A DNA stretch of 64,000 nt from assembly GCF_000317125.1 (NCBI RefSeq), contig NC_019695.1:4328336-4392335 (forward strand), written 5' to 3'. Positions 26,694 to 35,543 of this stretch are shown one piece after another. The stretch comes from Chroococcidiopsis thermalis PCC 7203. Its GTDB lineage: Bacteria; Cyanobacteriota; Cyanobacteriia; Cyanobacteriales; Chroococcidiopsidaceae. Each line of letters opens with the position of its first letter. The first letter of the stretch is position 1. The position numbers and the translations under genes were made by a program. The notes beneath the pieces are model-generated. The model was not told the DNA's origin, made no database searches, and saw nothing but the letters and a program-made list of their open reading frames with translations.

Positions 26694-27614
26694 ATGAAAA
26701 GAATTAAGTACGTTTTATTAAGTTTATTAGGTTTAGTTAGTGCAATTCTGATTTGGGGTTTGCTCGAACCATACCTAATTGACGTAGAACCACAAGTTGC
26801 AATAATTCCCAATTTACCTGCTGCTTGGTCAGGGCAAAAAGTTGCGGTTATTGGTGATTGGCAGGTGGGCATGTGGTTGGACAACACTCCTACTATTCAT
26901 CGCATTGTTCGGCAAATAGTTAAAGAACGACCCGCGATCGCGTTGATTATTGGCGACTTTATTTACTCTCCTGGCGAGAACCCTAACGAAGAAATTAGTA
27001 GGGCGATCGAGCTTGTTCGTCCGCTGCCTGCCTCTGGTATTCCTACCTACGCCGTATTGGGCAATCACGATTATGGCATGAAAGCAAAAGATGCTCCTCC
27101 AAATGTGACTTTAGCCGCTAAATTAGCTGAATCTCTGGAAGCGGCAGGCGTGCAAGTGCTGAAAAATGAGGCTGTAGAACTCGTACCGTCTCAAGGTCAA
27201 AGCCAATCGTCAGCTAAAAGCGATCGCATGTATTTAGTAGGTGTAGGATCGCATTGGGCTAATCGGGACAAACCAGCAGCACCACTGGCTGAAGTGCCGG
27301 ACTCAGCGCCCAGGGTTGTGATGATGCATCATCCCGAATCTTTTGCCCTATTTCCCGCCAACACTGCACCTGTGGCTGTAGCAGGACACACCCACGGCGG
27401 ACAAATTCGCTTACCATTTACTCCAGAATGGTCTTGGCTGACTTTTAGTAAGCAAGATCGGGTTCATGCAGACGGCTGGATCGATGGATATGGAAAGCCA
27501 GGAAACCAGCTTTACGTGAACCGAGGGATTGGTTTCAGCATCATACCAATCAGAATCAACTGCCCACCTGAAATCACTCTGTTCACACTGACACAAGCCC
27601 GCGAATCTACCTGA
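26694..27614 (+). CDS. Membrane-anchored metallophosphoesterase
   Basis: The 306-residue protein has an N-terminal anchor at about 5-25 and a calcineurin-like phosphoesterase domain. Metal ligands occur in VIGDWQVG, IIGDFIY, LGNHDYG, MMHHPE and AGHTHGGQIR. It is similar to YaeI-type phosphodiesterases that face the periplasm and act on lipid or nucleotide phosphoesters. Here the first motif is GDWQ rather than GDxH, a small deviation. Confidence 0.85.
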   Translation: MKRIKYVLLSLLGLVSAILIWGLLEPYLIDVEPQVAIIPNLPAAWSGQKVAVIGDWQVGMWLDNTPTIHRIVRQIVKERPAIALIIGDFIYSPGENPNEEISRAIELVRPLPASGIPTYAVLGNHDYGMKAKDAPPNVTLAAKLAESLEAAGVQVLKNEAVELVPSQGQSQSSAKSDRMYLVGVGSHWANRDKPAAPLAEVPDSAPRVVMMHHPESFALFPANTAPVAVAGHTHGGQIRLPFTPEWSWLTFSKQDRVHADGWIDGYGKPGNQLYVNRGIGFSIIPIRINCPPEITLFTLTQAREST

Positions 27615-27905
27615 ATATTGTTACATAAACTCTAAACTTTAAACAGCTTAAAGTAAATAATAAGTTGAAAGTTGAAACAGGGACTCACCATGTCTATTCG
27701 ATGGAAAAAAGTAGATAATAAGTTTTCTTTAAATGAGCTTTTTCTTTGAAATATTGTTATAAAGATTTGCGAAATAAAGATTGATACAAATCTATTTCTT
27801 TAGAACGAGATTGCAAAACTATCTTTATAGCCAAAGAACGATCTATTTTAGATTGGTAAGTATATAAATTAATAAAAAAGTAGATACATAAGGAGAAGAT
27901 GAACG

Positions 27906-28280
27906 ATGCGACTTTCTAGTTTTTCTAAAATTATTGGCATCAGTGCAATTGCAGTAAGTGCCACAATTCTACCGCTAAATCTACCTGCTAACGCCCAGAT
28001 TATTGCACCTGAAGTCGAGCGTGAAGACATTTATGAAGATGATGATGATGGTTTTGATTGGGGCTGGCTGGGATTGATTGGTTTATTTGGTCTGGCTGGT
28101 CTAGGGGGTAAGAACAAGCGCCGAGAACCCGTGATAGAACGAGACGCTCGCTTAGGAAATCGGATTGAAGATCGCGAACCTACTGCATATAGAGATCCCG
28201 ATTCAATGAATGGTATTGGCGATCGCGAACCTACTGCATATAGAGATCCCAACCAAAGCGATCGCACGGGTTATCGTTGA
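27906..28280 (+). CDS. WGxxGxxG-type surface protein with 17-residue repeats
   Basis: The protein has 124 residues. A signal peptide ends in PANAQ and an acidic DDDD stretch follows. The core is GFDWGWLGLIGLFGLAGLGG, a hydrophobic WGxxGxxG segment followed by KNKRR. The tail carries two identical 17-residue units containing DREPTAYRDP, from a 51-bp direct repeat (copies starting at 28169 and 28220). WGxxGxxG proteins may be sorted or membrane-anchored by the motif. The next gene has the same core. Confidence 0.8.
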   Translation: MRLSSFSKIIGISAIAVSATILPLNLPANAQIIAPEVEREDIYEDDDDGFDWGWLGLIGLFGLAGLGGKNKRREPVIERDARLGNRIEDREPTAYRDPDSMNGIGDREPTAYRDPNQSDRTGYR

Positions 28281-28381
28281 TAGCATTTTTACTTGATGTT
28301 GAGAGCTTCAAAAATCCAGATAAGACTTTCAGCATCAAAGCTCTGAATTCGATCGGTTTTTAGCAAAAAAACACTTAAATT

Positions 28382-28624
28382 ATGATGAGTTTCAAACTAC
28401 CTAAAATTGTGAGTGCTAGTGTCCTCATCTTGAGTGCAGTAGTTTTAATTTTCACTTTGTATTCCTGTGCGCCAAGACCAGTAACTCCCGTTCCTCCAAC
28501 CACAGTTGCGCCAAGAGTGGTTTATACTGATGGCGGTTTTGACTGGGGATGGTTGGGATTAATTGGTCTATTTGGTCTAGCAGGTTTAGCAGGCGGTAGG
28601 AAGCGGAGAGATACTACTCGCTAG
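28382..28624 (+). CDS. Short WGxxGxxG-type lipoprotein-like protein
   Basis: The protein has 80 residues. The signal sequence ends in TLYSCAP, with a possible lipobox Cys at about 29, and a Pro/Thr linker follows. The C-terminal sorting-like segment is GFDWGWLGLIGLFGLAGLAG and ends with GRKRRDTTR. The core is nearly identical to that of the upstream gene, indicating local duplication. The function is unknown. Confidence 0.78.
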   Translation: MMSFKLPKIVSASVLILSAVVLIFTLYSCAPRPVTPVPPTTVAPRVVYTDGGFDWGWLGLIGLFGLAGLAGGRKRRDTTR

Positions 28625-28661
28625 TAAGAAAGTTAGAGCATGAGCTAGTTTTAATAGCTGT

Positions 28662-28723
28662 AAGGAGATAACTTTTTGTACCTAGAGTGAAAGGCTGAGT
28701 TTTCTTGCCCTTGTTATCTCCTT
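28662..28723. terminator. Inverted repeat between convergent genes
   Basis: AAGGAGATAAC (28662-28672) pairs perfectly with GTTATCTCCTT (28713-28723) around a 40-base loop between the WGxxGxxG gene and the convergent SH3 gene. It is probably a bidirectional terminator. Confidence 0.45.
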
Positions 28724-28792
28724 CTAAATTAAATAGCCTGCCTACCTACGTGTAGATTAATAGCCATGATATTCTCTGCGATCGCCAACAAG

Positions 28793-29395
28793 CTAGCCAG
28801 GAAAATTCCGACAGTAAACCAGTTGAGCTGATGGTACATATCCCTTAAAAGGAATGGAAATTGGCACCCAACCATTTGCTCCTCTACCTGTGAGTATGAC
28901 TCTCCGACCACTAGAGATATATCCGACCACTTTACTGTCACTAGAAGGTTCTTGTCGAGCTGGAATTCCTCGATTGGCAACGACTCGACGGCAACTGCTG
29001 GGTGGTGGGGCTTTAGCTTGACAGCGACCGATCCAATCTGCATAAACATATCCCTTTAAAGGTGCAGAAATAGGAACCCAGTTATTTGTAATCCCGCCTG
29101 CAACTTCTACGTTACGCCCGTAGGCAACGATCCCAACTGCATTACTATAAACTGTGGGCTTTTCTCGAACGTATAAACCTCTTTGGGCAATGACTTGGTG
29201 ACAACTATACGACTGTTGAGCTATTTGAGTTCCTATTATAGATGCCAATGTACTGTTTGAGCTGGAAGACGTACTATTTTGCAGTTCAATCGCACTGACG
29301 GAAAGCATGGGAGTGACAAGAATTGCTGCTGTTAAGAAAGGTATTGTTAATGCTGAATATTCTTTTGGGCTATTTTTTTGACTCATAAAGACCAT
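28793..29395 (-). CDS. Exported protein with two bacterial SH3 domains
   Basis: The protein has 200 residues. A signal peptide at about 15-35 and a Ser-rich linker precede two SH3b domains at about 70-130 (GLYVREKPTVYSNAVGIV) and 135-197 (GIPARQEPSSDSKVVGYI). Each ends in NNWVPIS or NGWVPIS plus KGYV. SH3b domains usually bind cell-wall peptides. There is no attached hydrolase domain. The motif-like sequence at 29503-29534 lies upstream. Confidence 0.85.
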   Translation of the reverse strand: MVFMSQKNSPKEYSALTIPFLTAAILVTPMLSVSAIELQNSTSSSSNSTLASIIGTQIAQQSYSCHQVIAQRGLYVREKPTVYSNAVGIVAYGRNVEVAGGITNNWVPISAPLKGYVYADWIGRCQAKAPPPSSCRRVVANRGIPARQEPSSDSKVVGYISSGRRVILTGRGANGWVPISIPFKGYVPSAQLVYCRNFPG

Positions 29396-29502
29396 CCTAC
29401 AATTGACAATTGAAGATTTTTGATTTGTGCCAAATGAAACATACTCGAGCTAAGCCTTTAGATAGATGTTTACTCGGTTTGCTTATACCCATATATATTC
29501 TG

Positions 29503-29534
29503 CTCGAAAAAAGTGCAGATCTCGTGGAAAAAAT
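29503..29534 (-). promoter_or_regulatory. Weak shared-motif copy on minus strand
   Basis: On the minus strand this reads TTCCACGAGATCTGCAC followed by TTTTTTCGAG. It resembles copy j (CCACGAG then GCAC, TTTTTT) and points to the SH3 gene about 110 bases away. It is divergent from copy i. Confidence 0.35.
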
Positions 29535-29542
29535 AACTTTAT

Positions 29543-29579
29543 TTTCTCCCCTAGTTTTCCACCTTTTTAGTTTTTAATG
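29543..29579 (+). promoter_or_regulatory. Shared upstream motif, copy i
   Basis: CTCCCCTAGTTTTCCAC (TTTTCCAC at 29555-29562) followed by CTTTTTAGTTTTTAA. It lies about 92 bases before the small secreted protein gene. Confidence 0.6.
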
Positions 29580-29653
29580 GAAGCACGCAATTTATTTCCT
29601 ACTTATGTCTTTCTCGAACTTATGAACCTCGAATTATTAGCAGGAGAGCGAGA

Positions 29654-29928
29654 ATGCGCTTTTTCAAAAAATTAATTTCTTTAGCGTTGGTGTTGCTCGT
29701 GTTAGTTGCCATAGCCGTGCCAGTCTTAGCTCAAGCTCAAAATCCCCTTCCGCCTGATGCGATTAAAGCAGCGCCAGGTCAGCTTGGGGTGTAGTGACGC
29801 AACAGGTTATCTATACCGTTGCAGACATTACTTCAAAGGTGATTTACGGAGCGATTTTGAGCTACATTGCCCAGAAGTGCAGCGAGACTTTGAAATACGA
29901 ACCCGCGATCGCCACTTCACGACGATAA
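29654..29928 (+). pseudogene. Small secreted protein, apparently frameshifted
   Basis: The ATG at 29654 follows AGGAGAGCGAGA and opens a clear signal peptide (MRFFKKLISLALVLLVLVAI) that ends LAQAQ. The frame stops at 29794 after about 46 residues. A second frame continues immediately with AWGVVTQQVIYTVADITSKV and IYGAILSYIAQK to a TAA at 29928, which looks like the rest of the same protein. Either a small indel has broken a gene of about 90 residues, or a short peptide is made. The family is not recognised. Confidence 0.5.
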
Positions 29929-29936
29929 TAAGTTCA

Positions 29937-32438
29937 TCAATCGCAGCGAAATCGAACTCTGTGAAAGAAATGGCATTGTAGTTGTTGTCCCTGTACGGGT
30001 GTTTCGCGATCGTCTACCCAGGCTTGCTGCAACGACACGCCATGTACGTGCAATTGTACGCTTTGATAAGGGAAGTCATAGTTTCCCTGCTGCTCCCATG
30101 TCAGTTCTAAACTGTCTTCATACTGAGTCAGAGTGAAGCGATCGCGCCGAGATTCTCCATAACCATCTCCCGCGTCAGTGTAGAGGGTGTAGGAATTTTG
30201 GATTGGTAATTGGTAATTGGTAATTGGTGGTTGTTGGTAACTATTCTCCTCTGCCCCTCTGCCCCTCTGCTCCTCTGCTCTCTTCACGGGTGGGTAAAGG
30301 TGAAGAATGAGTTGCCGATCTTCTTCCATTGGTAAAATACTTCCTGCCTTTACCAATAGAGGAATCTGTTCGAGCGGGGAATCTAGTTCGATTGTCTTTC
30401 CTCCTTCGATCGCCGTATCGTTCCAGAAGTTGTACCAATATCCTTGAGGTAGGTAAAGCGATCGCGATCGCTCTTTTTCTCGGACAACTGGACAGACAAG
30501 CAGCGCATCACCCAAATAAAACGCATCTTCTATATCCCAAAGCGAGCGATCGCGGCGATCGAACCAGAATAAAGGACGCACGGGTGGATATCCTTTTTGG
30601 GTTACTTCCCACGCTAGGGTATAAAAGTAAGGCATCAATCGGTAGCGTAATTGTAAGAAGCTACGGACGATACTTAAATAAGGTTCGCCATAAGTCCAAG
30701 GTGTACGCGGAGCAACGCTAGTGGAACTGTGGGTTCGGCAAAACATCAAAAACGTTGCCATCTGAAACCAACGCACATAGAGTTCGGCTGAGGGGTTACC
30801 TTGAAAACCGCCAATATCAGGACCAGTATAGGGAATACCTGATAATCCCAATCCGACGACTGTTGCTACTGTCTGGCGCAATGCTTCCCATGTCGAGATG
30901 GTATCCCCCGTCCAAGTCCACGCATAACGCTGTAATCCCGCCCAACCCGATCGCGATACGATGAAGGGGCGTTGTTGCGGTCGATATTGACGAATGCTTT
31001 CGTAGGCAGCTTCAGCTTCTAGTAACCCGTAGACATTATGCGCTTCGCGATGATCGCCCCCCCTGCCTTCCAAACAATGTTGTGCGACTTGAGGTAAGGA
31101 GGGATCGCCCCAGGAAACGAATGCCGCAGGTTCGTTCATGTCGTGCCAAAATCCCGCGACTCCTACATCCAGCAAATAGGCATATTGACGGCTCCACCAC
31201 GCCCGCACTTTGGGGTTAGTAAAGTCGGGGAATGCCATCGCGCCCGCCCAGACTGAGGCGATCGCTAGTTCTCCGGTAGGATACGTGCAAAAGCCATTTA
31301 GGACTTGTCCCTCTAAAAATAAATTACTTTTACGACTGAACTTAATACCAGGGTTGTTAATGGCAATTAATCGCACGCCTGTCTCTGCCAGTTCTTGAGT
31401 GAAACTGTCGATTTTGGGAAAGCGTTTGGGGTCGATCGTAAAAGCGCGATGTCCGACTTGACAATCAATATCGAGATGAACGGCGCTTAAGGGTAAATTG
31501 TAAGTTTGAAACGCCTTGACTTCTTGGCGCACGTTTGCTTCTGTGCGGTATCCCCAACGCGATTGGTGATAGCCTAATGCCCAGCGCGGGGGTAGCGGCG
31601 CACGTCCTGTTAACTGGGTATAGCGATCGCTTAGTTGAGATGGCTCGCCAATCGTCATGTAGTAACGCAGAGACCCACCAGCAAAGTTGGCGATCGCCAT
31701 GTCTGCAAATGTAAATTCAGCCCGAAAAGAGTTTTCATAAAAAATCAGGTAGCTGCCCCGATCGTGCAATCCTAAATAAACCGGAATGCAGATATATATT
31801 GGATCTGTCCCTGGCGCATACCTACCCCCAGGATCTCGATTCCACATCTGGTAGGTTTTAGGCTTTTGCAGCTCGTCCTTGACGGCGCGTAAATTTAGAG
31901 ATGATGCTCGTTCTCCTAATCCATAAATGCGTTCTTCCGAGCGCAATTGTGCTTGATGCACCCATTTTTCTCCTTGTCGCTGGGGCGGTAATTCTGTTCT
32001 GAGGATTTGCCCCGTGCGATCGCAGAACTTGAGACTGCCATCTATACCAACAGTCACGCTCAATGCATCACTGGCGATCGCCCAACCGTTACCTATTTCT
32101 GATAGGGTTGTTTCAACAGTCTCCCAGTTGCGATCGACAACAGCATAGGGGAGCGGTGGCAGATCGGGAAACCAGTTCACTCGTACCAGATCGGCAGTGA
32201 GAAAAGAAATTTCTAGTTCAGCTTGCTTGAAATAGAAATATGCACCTCGGTCTATTGCTTGAGCCTGAAGTAATTTTCCAGGTTGGATAACCGGATTGGC
32301 AGATGGATCGGGAAGATATTGGCGCTGGAGGCGATCGCGTTTTAAAGAATAGAAAAATGCGTGCGGTATATACTGGAGAAAAAATAGCGACTTGAAAACG
32401 TAATTTATTTGCAGCGATAGCTGTTTGAAAAATGTCAT
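29937..32438 (-). CDS. Glycoside hydrolase family 31 alpha-glucosidase
   Basis: The 833-residue protein has an N-terminal beta domain (to about 270) and a (beta/alpha)8 barrel at about 280-620. The catalytic nucleophile is D433 in GFWHDMNEPAAF and the acid/base is D512 in WTWTGDTIS. A beta-sandwich follows at about 630-833. GH31 enzymes release glucose or xylose from alpha-linked oligosaccharides. The C-terminal region carries an insertion at about 725-755 made of translated 7-9-bp repeats (AEEQRGRGAEE, QPPITNYQLPI). It is convergent with the small secreted gene by 8 bases. There is no signal peptide, so it is probably cytosolic. Confidence 0.93.
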   Translation of the reverse strand: MTFFKQLSLQINYVFKSLFFLQYIPHAFFYSLKRDRLQRQYLPDPSANPVIQPGKLLQAQAIDRGAYFYFKQAELEISFLTADLVRVNWFPDLPPLPYAVVDRNWETVETTLSEIGNGWAIASDALSVTVGIDGSLKFCDRTGQILRTELPPQRQGEKWVHQAQLRSEERIYGLGERASSLNLRAVKDELQKPKTYQMWNRDPGGRYAPGTDPIYICIPVYLGLHDRGSYLIFYENSFRAEFTFADMAIANFAGGSLRYYMTIGEPSQLSDRYTQLTGRAPLPPRWALGYHQSRWGYRTEANVRQEVKAFQTYNLPLSAVHLDIDCQVGHRAFTIDPKRFPKIDSFTQELAETGVRLIAINNPGIKFSRKSNLFLEGQVLNGFCTYPTGELAIASVWAGAMAFPDFTNPKVRAWWSRQYAYLLDVGVAGFWHDMNEPAAFVSWGDPSLPQVAQHCLEGRGGDHREAHNVYGLLEAEAAYESIRQYRPQQRPFIVSRSGWAGLQRYAWTWTGDTISTWEALRQTVATVVGLGLSGIPYTGPDIGGFQGNPSAELYVRWFQMATFLMFCRTHSSTSVAPRTPWTYGEPYLSIVRSFLQLRYRLMPYFYTLAWEVTQKGYPPVRPLFWFDRRDRSLWDIEDAFYLGDALLVCPVVREKERSRSLYLPQGYWYNFWNDTAIEGGKTIELDSPLEQIPLLVKAGSILPMEEDRQLILHLYPPVKRAEEQRGRGAEENSYQQPPITNYQLPIQNSYTLYTDAGDGYGESRRDRFTLTQYEDSLELTWEQQGNYDFPYQSVQLHVHGVSLQQAWVDDRETPVQGQQLQCHFFHRVRFRCD
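30194..30287. repeat. STRR repeats inside the glucosidase gene
   Basis: ATTGGTA heptamers at about 30198-30238 are followed by CCTCTGCC-type octamers to about 30287. Both are in frame within the GH31 coding sequence. The ATTGGTA unit is the same as in the kinase gene at 10165-10207. Confidence 0.8.
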
Positions 32439-32830
32439 GATGTCAAAATAATTTGGACTTATGAACTTGCGTTCGCCCTAATTACGAACTTCAAGAGAAA
32501 CAAAGGGCTTCTTTTTCTTGACTCTCTATAAATTGCTTCATATAACTCAGAATTTTAACTATCGATTGCGATTTACTGAGTCATTCTTTTCAGATTAATT
32601 ACTGAGTTGCTGTCGTTCTTCTCCTCAAAGAATTAATTATCCATCTATCTAAGGAGCGATTCAATTTTAAGCCCACTCTTCTATACATAGTTAATGAGAA
32701 CATTTACTTAGATACTACTAATAACAAGCAACTTCTAGGTAAATTTTGCGCGATTGAGAAGTCAAGTGTTCTTAGCGCAACGAGCGTATTGGGTTATTAC
32801 AAAATAGCCAGTAAGTTACAAGGAAGGCGT
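32439..32830. other. Intergenic region between divergent genes
   Basis: 392 bp, AT-rich. I see no gene and no good copy of the shared motif. Confidence 0.45.
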
Positions 32831-34282
32831 ATGCAATTTTCCTCACCCTATTTAACAATAACTAATCAACTGGCATCATTGGGAGTCAAGCCCAAATATA
32901 TTACGGATCTTGATTCGGCAACGACGGCATTACGTGCAACTGCTAAATTCTTGCATGGCAAAGAGTTGCGATCGGGGGGCTTTGCACCATCTCTTGCCGC
33001 TTCAATCACAGATGCCGTTAGCTATCTCCCTAAAGAACTTGGGAAAAATCTGTCTACTCGGTCGGGCTGGCTTAGTGCCTCCTCGCCCAACGTTGTAAAC
33101 GACGTGCGGGCAGAAACCATGTCCCAATGGGTAGTAAACCAATATCCTCAACGGCGTTATCCTGGTGCCGTCATTGGTTCTTCAAATGGTGCTGCCGTGC
33201 ATCTGTGTGCCGCACTTGGTATCCCCTGGTTGCCGCAAACACTCCTCATCTCTTTGCGACACCCTGTCGATCCTGACGAACCAAAACAGGAACTAGAGTG
33301 GGCTAAAGCACCAGCCCAACAACTGCTAGCAAAGAATCCCGATTTGTGCGTGTACCAAATGCACGACCCGAACCAAGATCGCTTAAAGGTTCCTCGCGTC
33401 ACTTACTTTCGGCTGAAGCGCACTCGTCTCGGCACGCAATTCCAGCAGTTTCTCCAGCAGAATTTAGAGCCAGGGGCGACGCTATTCTTACTTGAGTGCC
33501 AATATAGCTGGTTGTCCACACAAGTTAGCGATCGCCATGTCTTTCAATTTGGTGGCAAAGGCAAATTAGCTCCAGATGATTATTTTCAGCACAGCCAGCA
33601 GATCGCTGACTTCCTGCAACAGAACGGATCTCAACACCGATATTGGGAACCGCCTACCCCAGATGGTAGATTGCCAGAGTCAGAGTGGGGGTTTGAAGGG
33701 GCTTTACGCGACGATGTAGAGCAGTTTGCCCGTCAGCACGGCTTTCGCGTTCGTCGGATTGTTTTCGATTTTCCCCAAGATCTGAGTCCGCTAGTTGCTG
33801 ACTTATATCGCTGGTGGTATCAGGAACGGGGTCTACCAAGCGATCGCCTCTTGGTGGAATCGTTCGTTTACCTTCAGCCTTGGTTGGCGTTACGCCTGGG
33901 ATTAGTGCCATTTTGGACGGTATTTAACGATCGCATGTCGGCAGAGCGGCTCAATAACTATTTAGATACTGCCAAGCCCTACGATGAAATTTACATGACT
34001 TTGTTCTCGAATGGTTTGAAAGCACTCGGTCAGGCTTCCATTGAAGAATGGCAATCTATTCTCAATCGCGCCCGTACTCGCGGTCAATTTATTGGGGTAA
34101 ACGAGCAGACATATCCTGGAGATTTAGCATCGTATACTCGCCACTACACCGATTTGAAGAAACTTGAGGAACGCTACCCAATACCAGAATCGCTGACAAT
34201 ACAACAACTCGATAAATTTTTATCGCAAGCAGGCGCGCGCTATCCAGTGCAATGGATCGATCGGTGTTGTCAGGTTAACTGA
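32831..34282 (+). CDS. Hypothetical protein with alpha/beta-hydrolase-like elbow
   Basis: The protein has 484 residues from the ATG at 32831, which has AAGGAAGG just upstream (a TTG at 32789 would add 14 residues). There is no signal peptide. The segment VIGSSNGAAVHLCAALG at about 118-134 resembles a GxSxG nucleophile elbow of alpha/beta hydrolases, followed by IPWLPQTLLISL. I do not recognise the family and cannot place a full catalytic triad. The protein is Gln-, Leu- and Trp-rich. The gene stands alone, divergent from the GH31 gene. Confidence 0.7.
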   Translation: MQFSSPYLTITNQLASLGVKPKYITDLDSATTALRATAKFLHGKELRSGGFAPSLAASITDAVSYLPKELGKNLSTRSGWLSASSPNVVNDVRAETMSQWVVNQYPQRRYPGAVIGSSNGAAVHLCAALGIPWLPQTLLISLRHPVDPDEPKQELEWAKAPAQQLLAKNPDLCVYQMHDPNQDRLKVPRVTYFRLKRTRLGTQFQQFLQQNLEPGATLFLLECQYSWLSTQVSDRHVFQFGGKGKLAPDDYFQHSQQIADFLQQNGSQHRYWEPPTPDGRLPESEWGFEGALRDDVEQFARQHGFRVRRIVFDFPQDLSPLVADLYRWWYQERGLPSDRLLVESFVYLQPWLALRLGLVPFWTVFNDRMSAERLNNYLDTAKPYDEIYMTLFSNGLKALGQASIEEWQSILNRARTRGQFIGVNEQTYPGDLASYTRHYTDLKKLEERYPIPESLTIQQLDKFLSQAGARYPVQWIDRCCQVN

Positions 34283-34317
34283 TTCCACGAGTTTTGCACC
34301 TTTTTTCCCTAAAATAC
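34282..34317 (+). promoter_or_regulatory. Shared upstream motif, degenerate copy j
   Basis: TTCCACGAGTTTTGCAC (TTTTGCAC at 34292-34299) followed by CTTTTTTCCCTAAAAT. One base differs in the core. It lies about 100 bases before the ion-channel gene. Confidence 0.45.
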
Positions 34318-34368
34318 AGCAGGCGATCGCAACTGAATTGCAACAACAATGACAAAGGGACAGAAGTT

Positions 34369-34404
34369 ATGAACTCTAACAAAAAAGCAAAAGTTGCTAG
34401 ATGA
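34369..34404 (+). CDS. Possible 11-codon leader peptide overlapping the channel start
   Basis: ATG after GGGACAG opens an 11-codon frame (MNSNKKAKVAR). Its TGA overlaps the channel's ATG as ATGA. The basic Lys/Arg peptide could couple translation to the channel gene. No homology is expected at this size; support is only the position and the overlap. Confidence 0.35.
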   Translation: MNSNKKAKVAR

Positions 34405-35207
34405 AATCCTCAGAGAAACACGTACTCAATCGAGAACGACAGGAGATTTTGCAACAGCTAGAAGACTGGCTGGAAACACCCATGCTGCTGTTAGGCTTCG
34501 CGTGGTTGGCGTTGTTTGTCGTTGAGTTAATTTGGGGTTTGACTCCGTTACTCCAAGCGATCGGTACAGTTGTTTGGATAATTTTTATTCTTGATTTCAT
34601 TCTCGAATTTACCCTAGCTCCACATAAACTTGCCTATCTTCGACGCAACTGGCTGACAGTTATTGCTCTACCACTACCAGCATTGCGCCTGTTCCGGTTC
34701 GTGCGCGTTTTACGGGTGCTAAATACTGCAAGAGCGGCTCGTGGTATTAGGTTGCTACGTGTCATTACTCGCACGAATCGGGGGATGCGGGCGATCGGTG
34801 CTAGTTTAGGTCGTCGCGGTTTCGGATATGTTGTAGCAACAACGTTGGTAATTACCCTAGTCGGAGCAGCAGGGATGTATGCGTTTGAAAGTAATATTCC
34901 CAACGGTGAGGGACTAAATGACTACGGCTCGGCACTCTGGTGGACGGCAATGCTCATGACTACGATGGGTTCGGAATACTGGCCCCAGACTCCTGAAGGG
35001 CGAGTGCTTTGCTTTTTCCTGGCGCTGTATGCTTTTGCCGTATTTGGTTACTTGACAGCCGCGATCGCCACATTTTTTATCGGTCGCGATGCCGATGATG
35101 ACGAGGCAGAAATCGCCGGGGCTAAATCTATCGCCGCACTACACGCCGAAATTACAGCTTTGCGTCAAGAGATTCAGGCGCTATCTCGTCAGCAATCGGA
35201 ACAGTAA
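34401..35207 (+). CDS. Voltage-gated-like ion channel with atypical filter
   Basis: The 268-residue protein has membrane segments S1-S6 at about 30-215. An Arg-rich S4-like stretch lies at about 95-125 (RFVRVLRVLNTARAARGIRL), and the pore loop is at about 176-195. The filter region reads TTMGSEYWPQT instead of the K+ signature TxGYGD, so ion choice is uncertain. The C-terminus has a coiled coil (LHAEITALRQEIQAL) that could tetramerise the channel. It probably conducts cations across the cytoplasmic membrane. It heads a run of co-directional transport genes. Confidence 0.83.
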   Translation: MKSSEKHVLNRERQEILQQLEDWLETPMLLLGFAWLALFVVELIWGLTPLLQAIGTVVWIIFILDFILEFTLAPHKLAYLRRNWLTVIALPLPALRLFRFVRVLRVLNTARAARGIRLLRVITRTNRGMRAIGASLGRRGFGYVVATTLVITLVGAAGMYAFESNIPNGEGLNDYGSALWWTAMLMTTMGSEYWPQTPEGRVLCFFLALYAFAVFGYLTAAIATFFIGRDADDDEAEIAGAKSIAALHAEITALRQEIQALSRQQSEQ

Positions 35208-35327
35208 ATTTGGTGACTCATCCGTGAACGAACTGAACACGGAGCTAGTAAAACCTGTAATAGCTGCAAATGCTCCTACAGCAGCGACAATACTTCTCCT
35301 GTCTCCTTTTTTCGGAATTTCGCTGAA

Positions 35328-35363
35328 ATCTCCCCGACTTTTCCACTATTTAAATCTAACTTC
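35328..35363 (+). promoter_or_regulatory. Shared upstream motif, copy k
   Basis: CTCCCCGACTTTTCCAC (TTTTCCAC at 35339-35346), then TATTTAAA and TCTAAC. It is a near-consensus copy about 198 bases before the small exported ORF and about 385 before the DUF389 gene. The region 35208-35543 has no other gene. Confidence 0.6.
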
Positions 35364-35543
35364 AAAAAAAGAGGCAGTTAAACCGAGTAACTGTTGTTCA
35401 TAACTCCTGTTTCAACAAATGCTGGCGTTGCGTGTCTTATGAGCGATTTAGTCAAGATTTTCACTAGGAAATGGCTAAATCGCCAAAGCGATCGCGCAAC
35501 GCTCTTTATTACTCAAACACAACATACTGAGGCGATCGGCACT

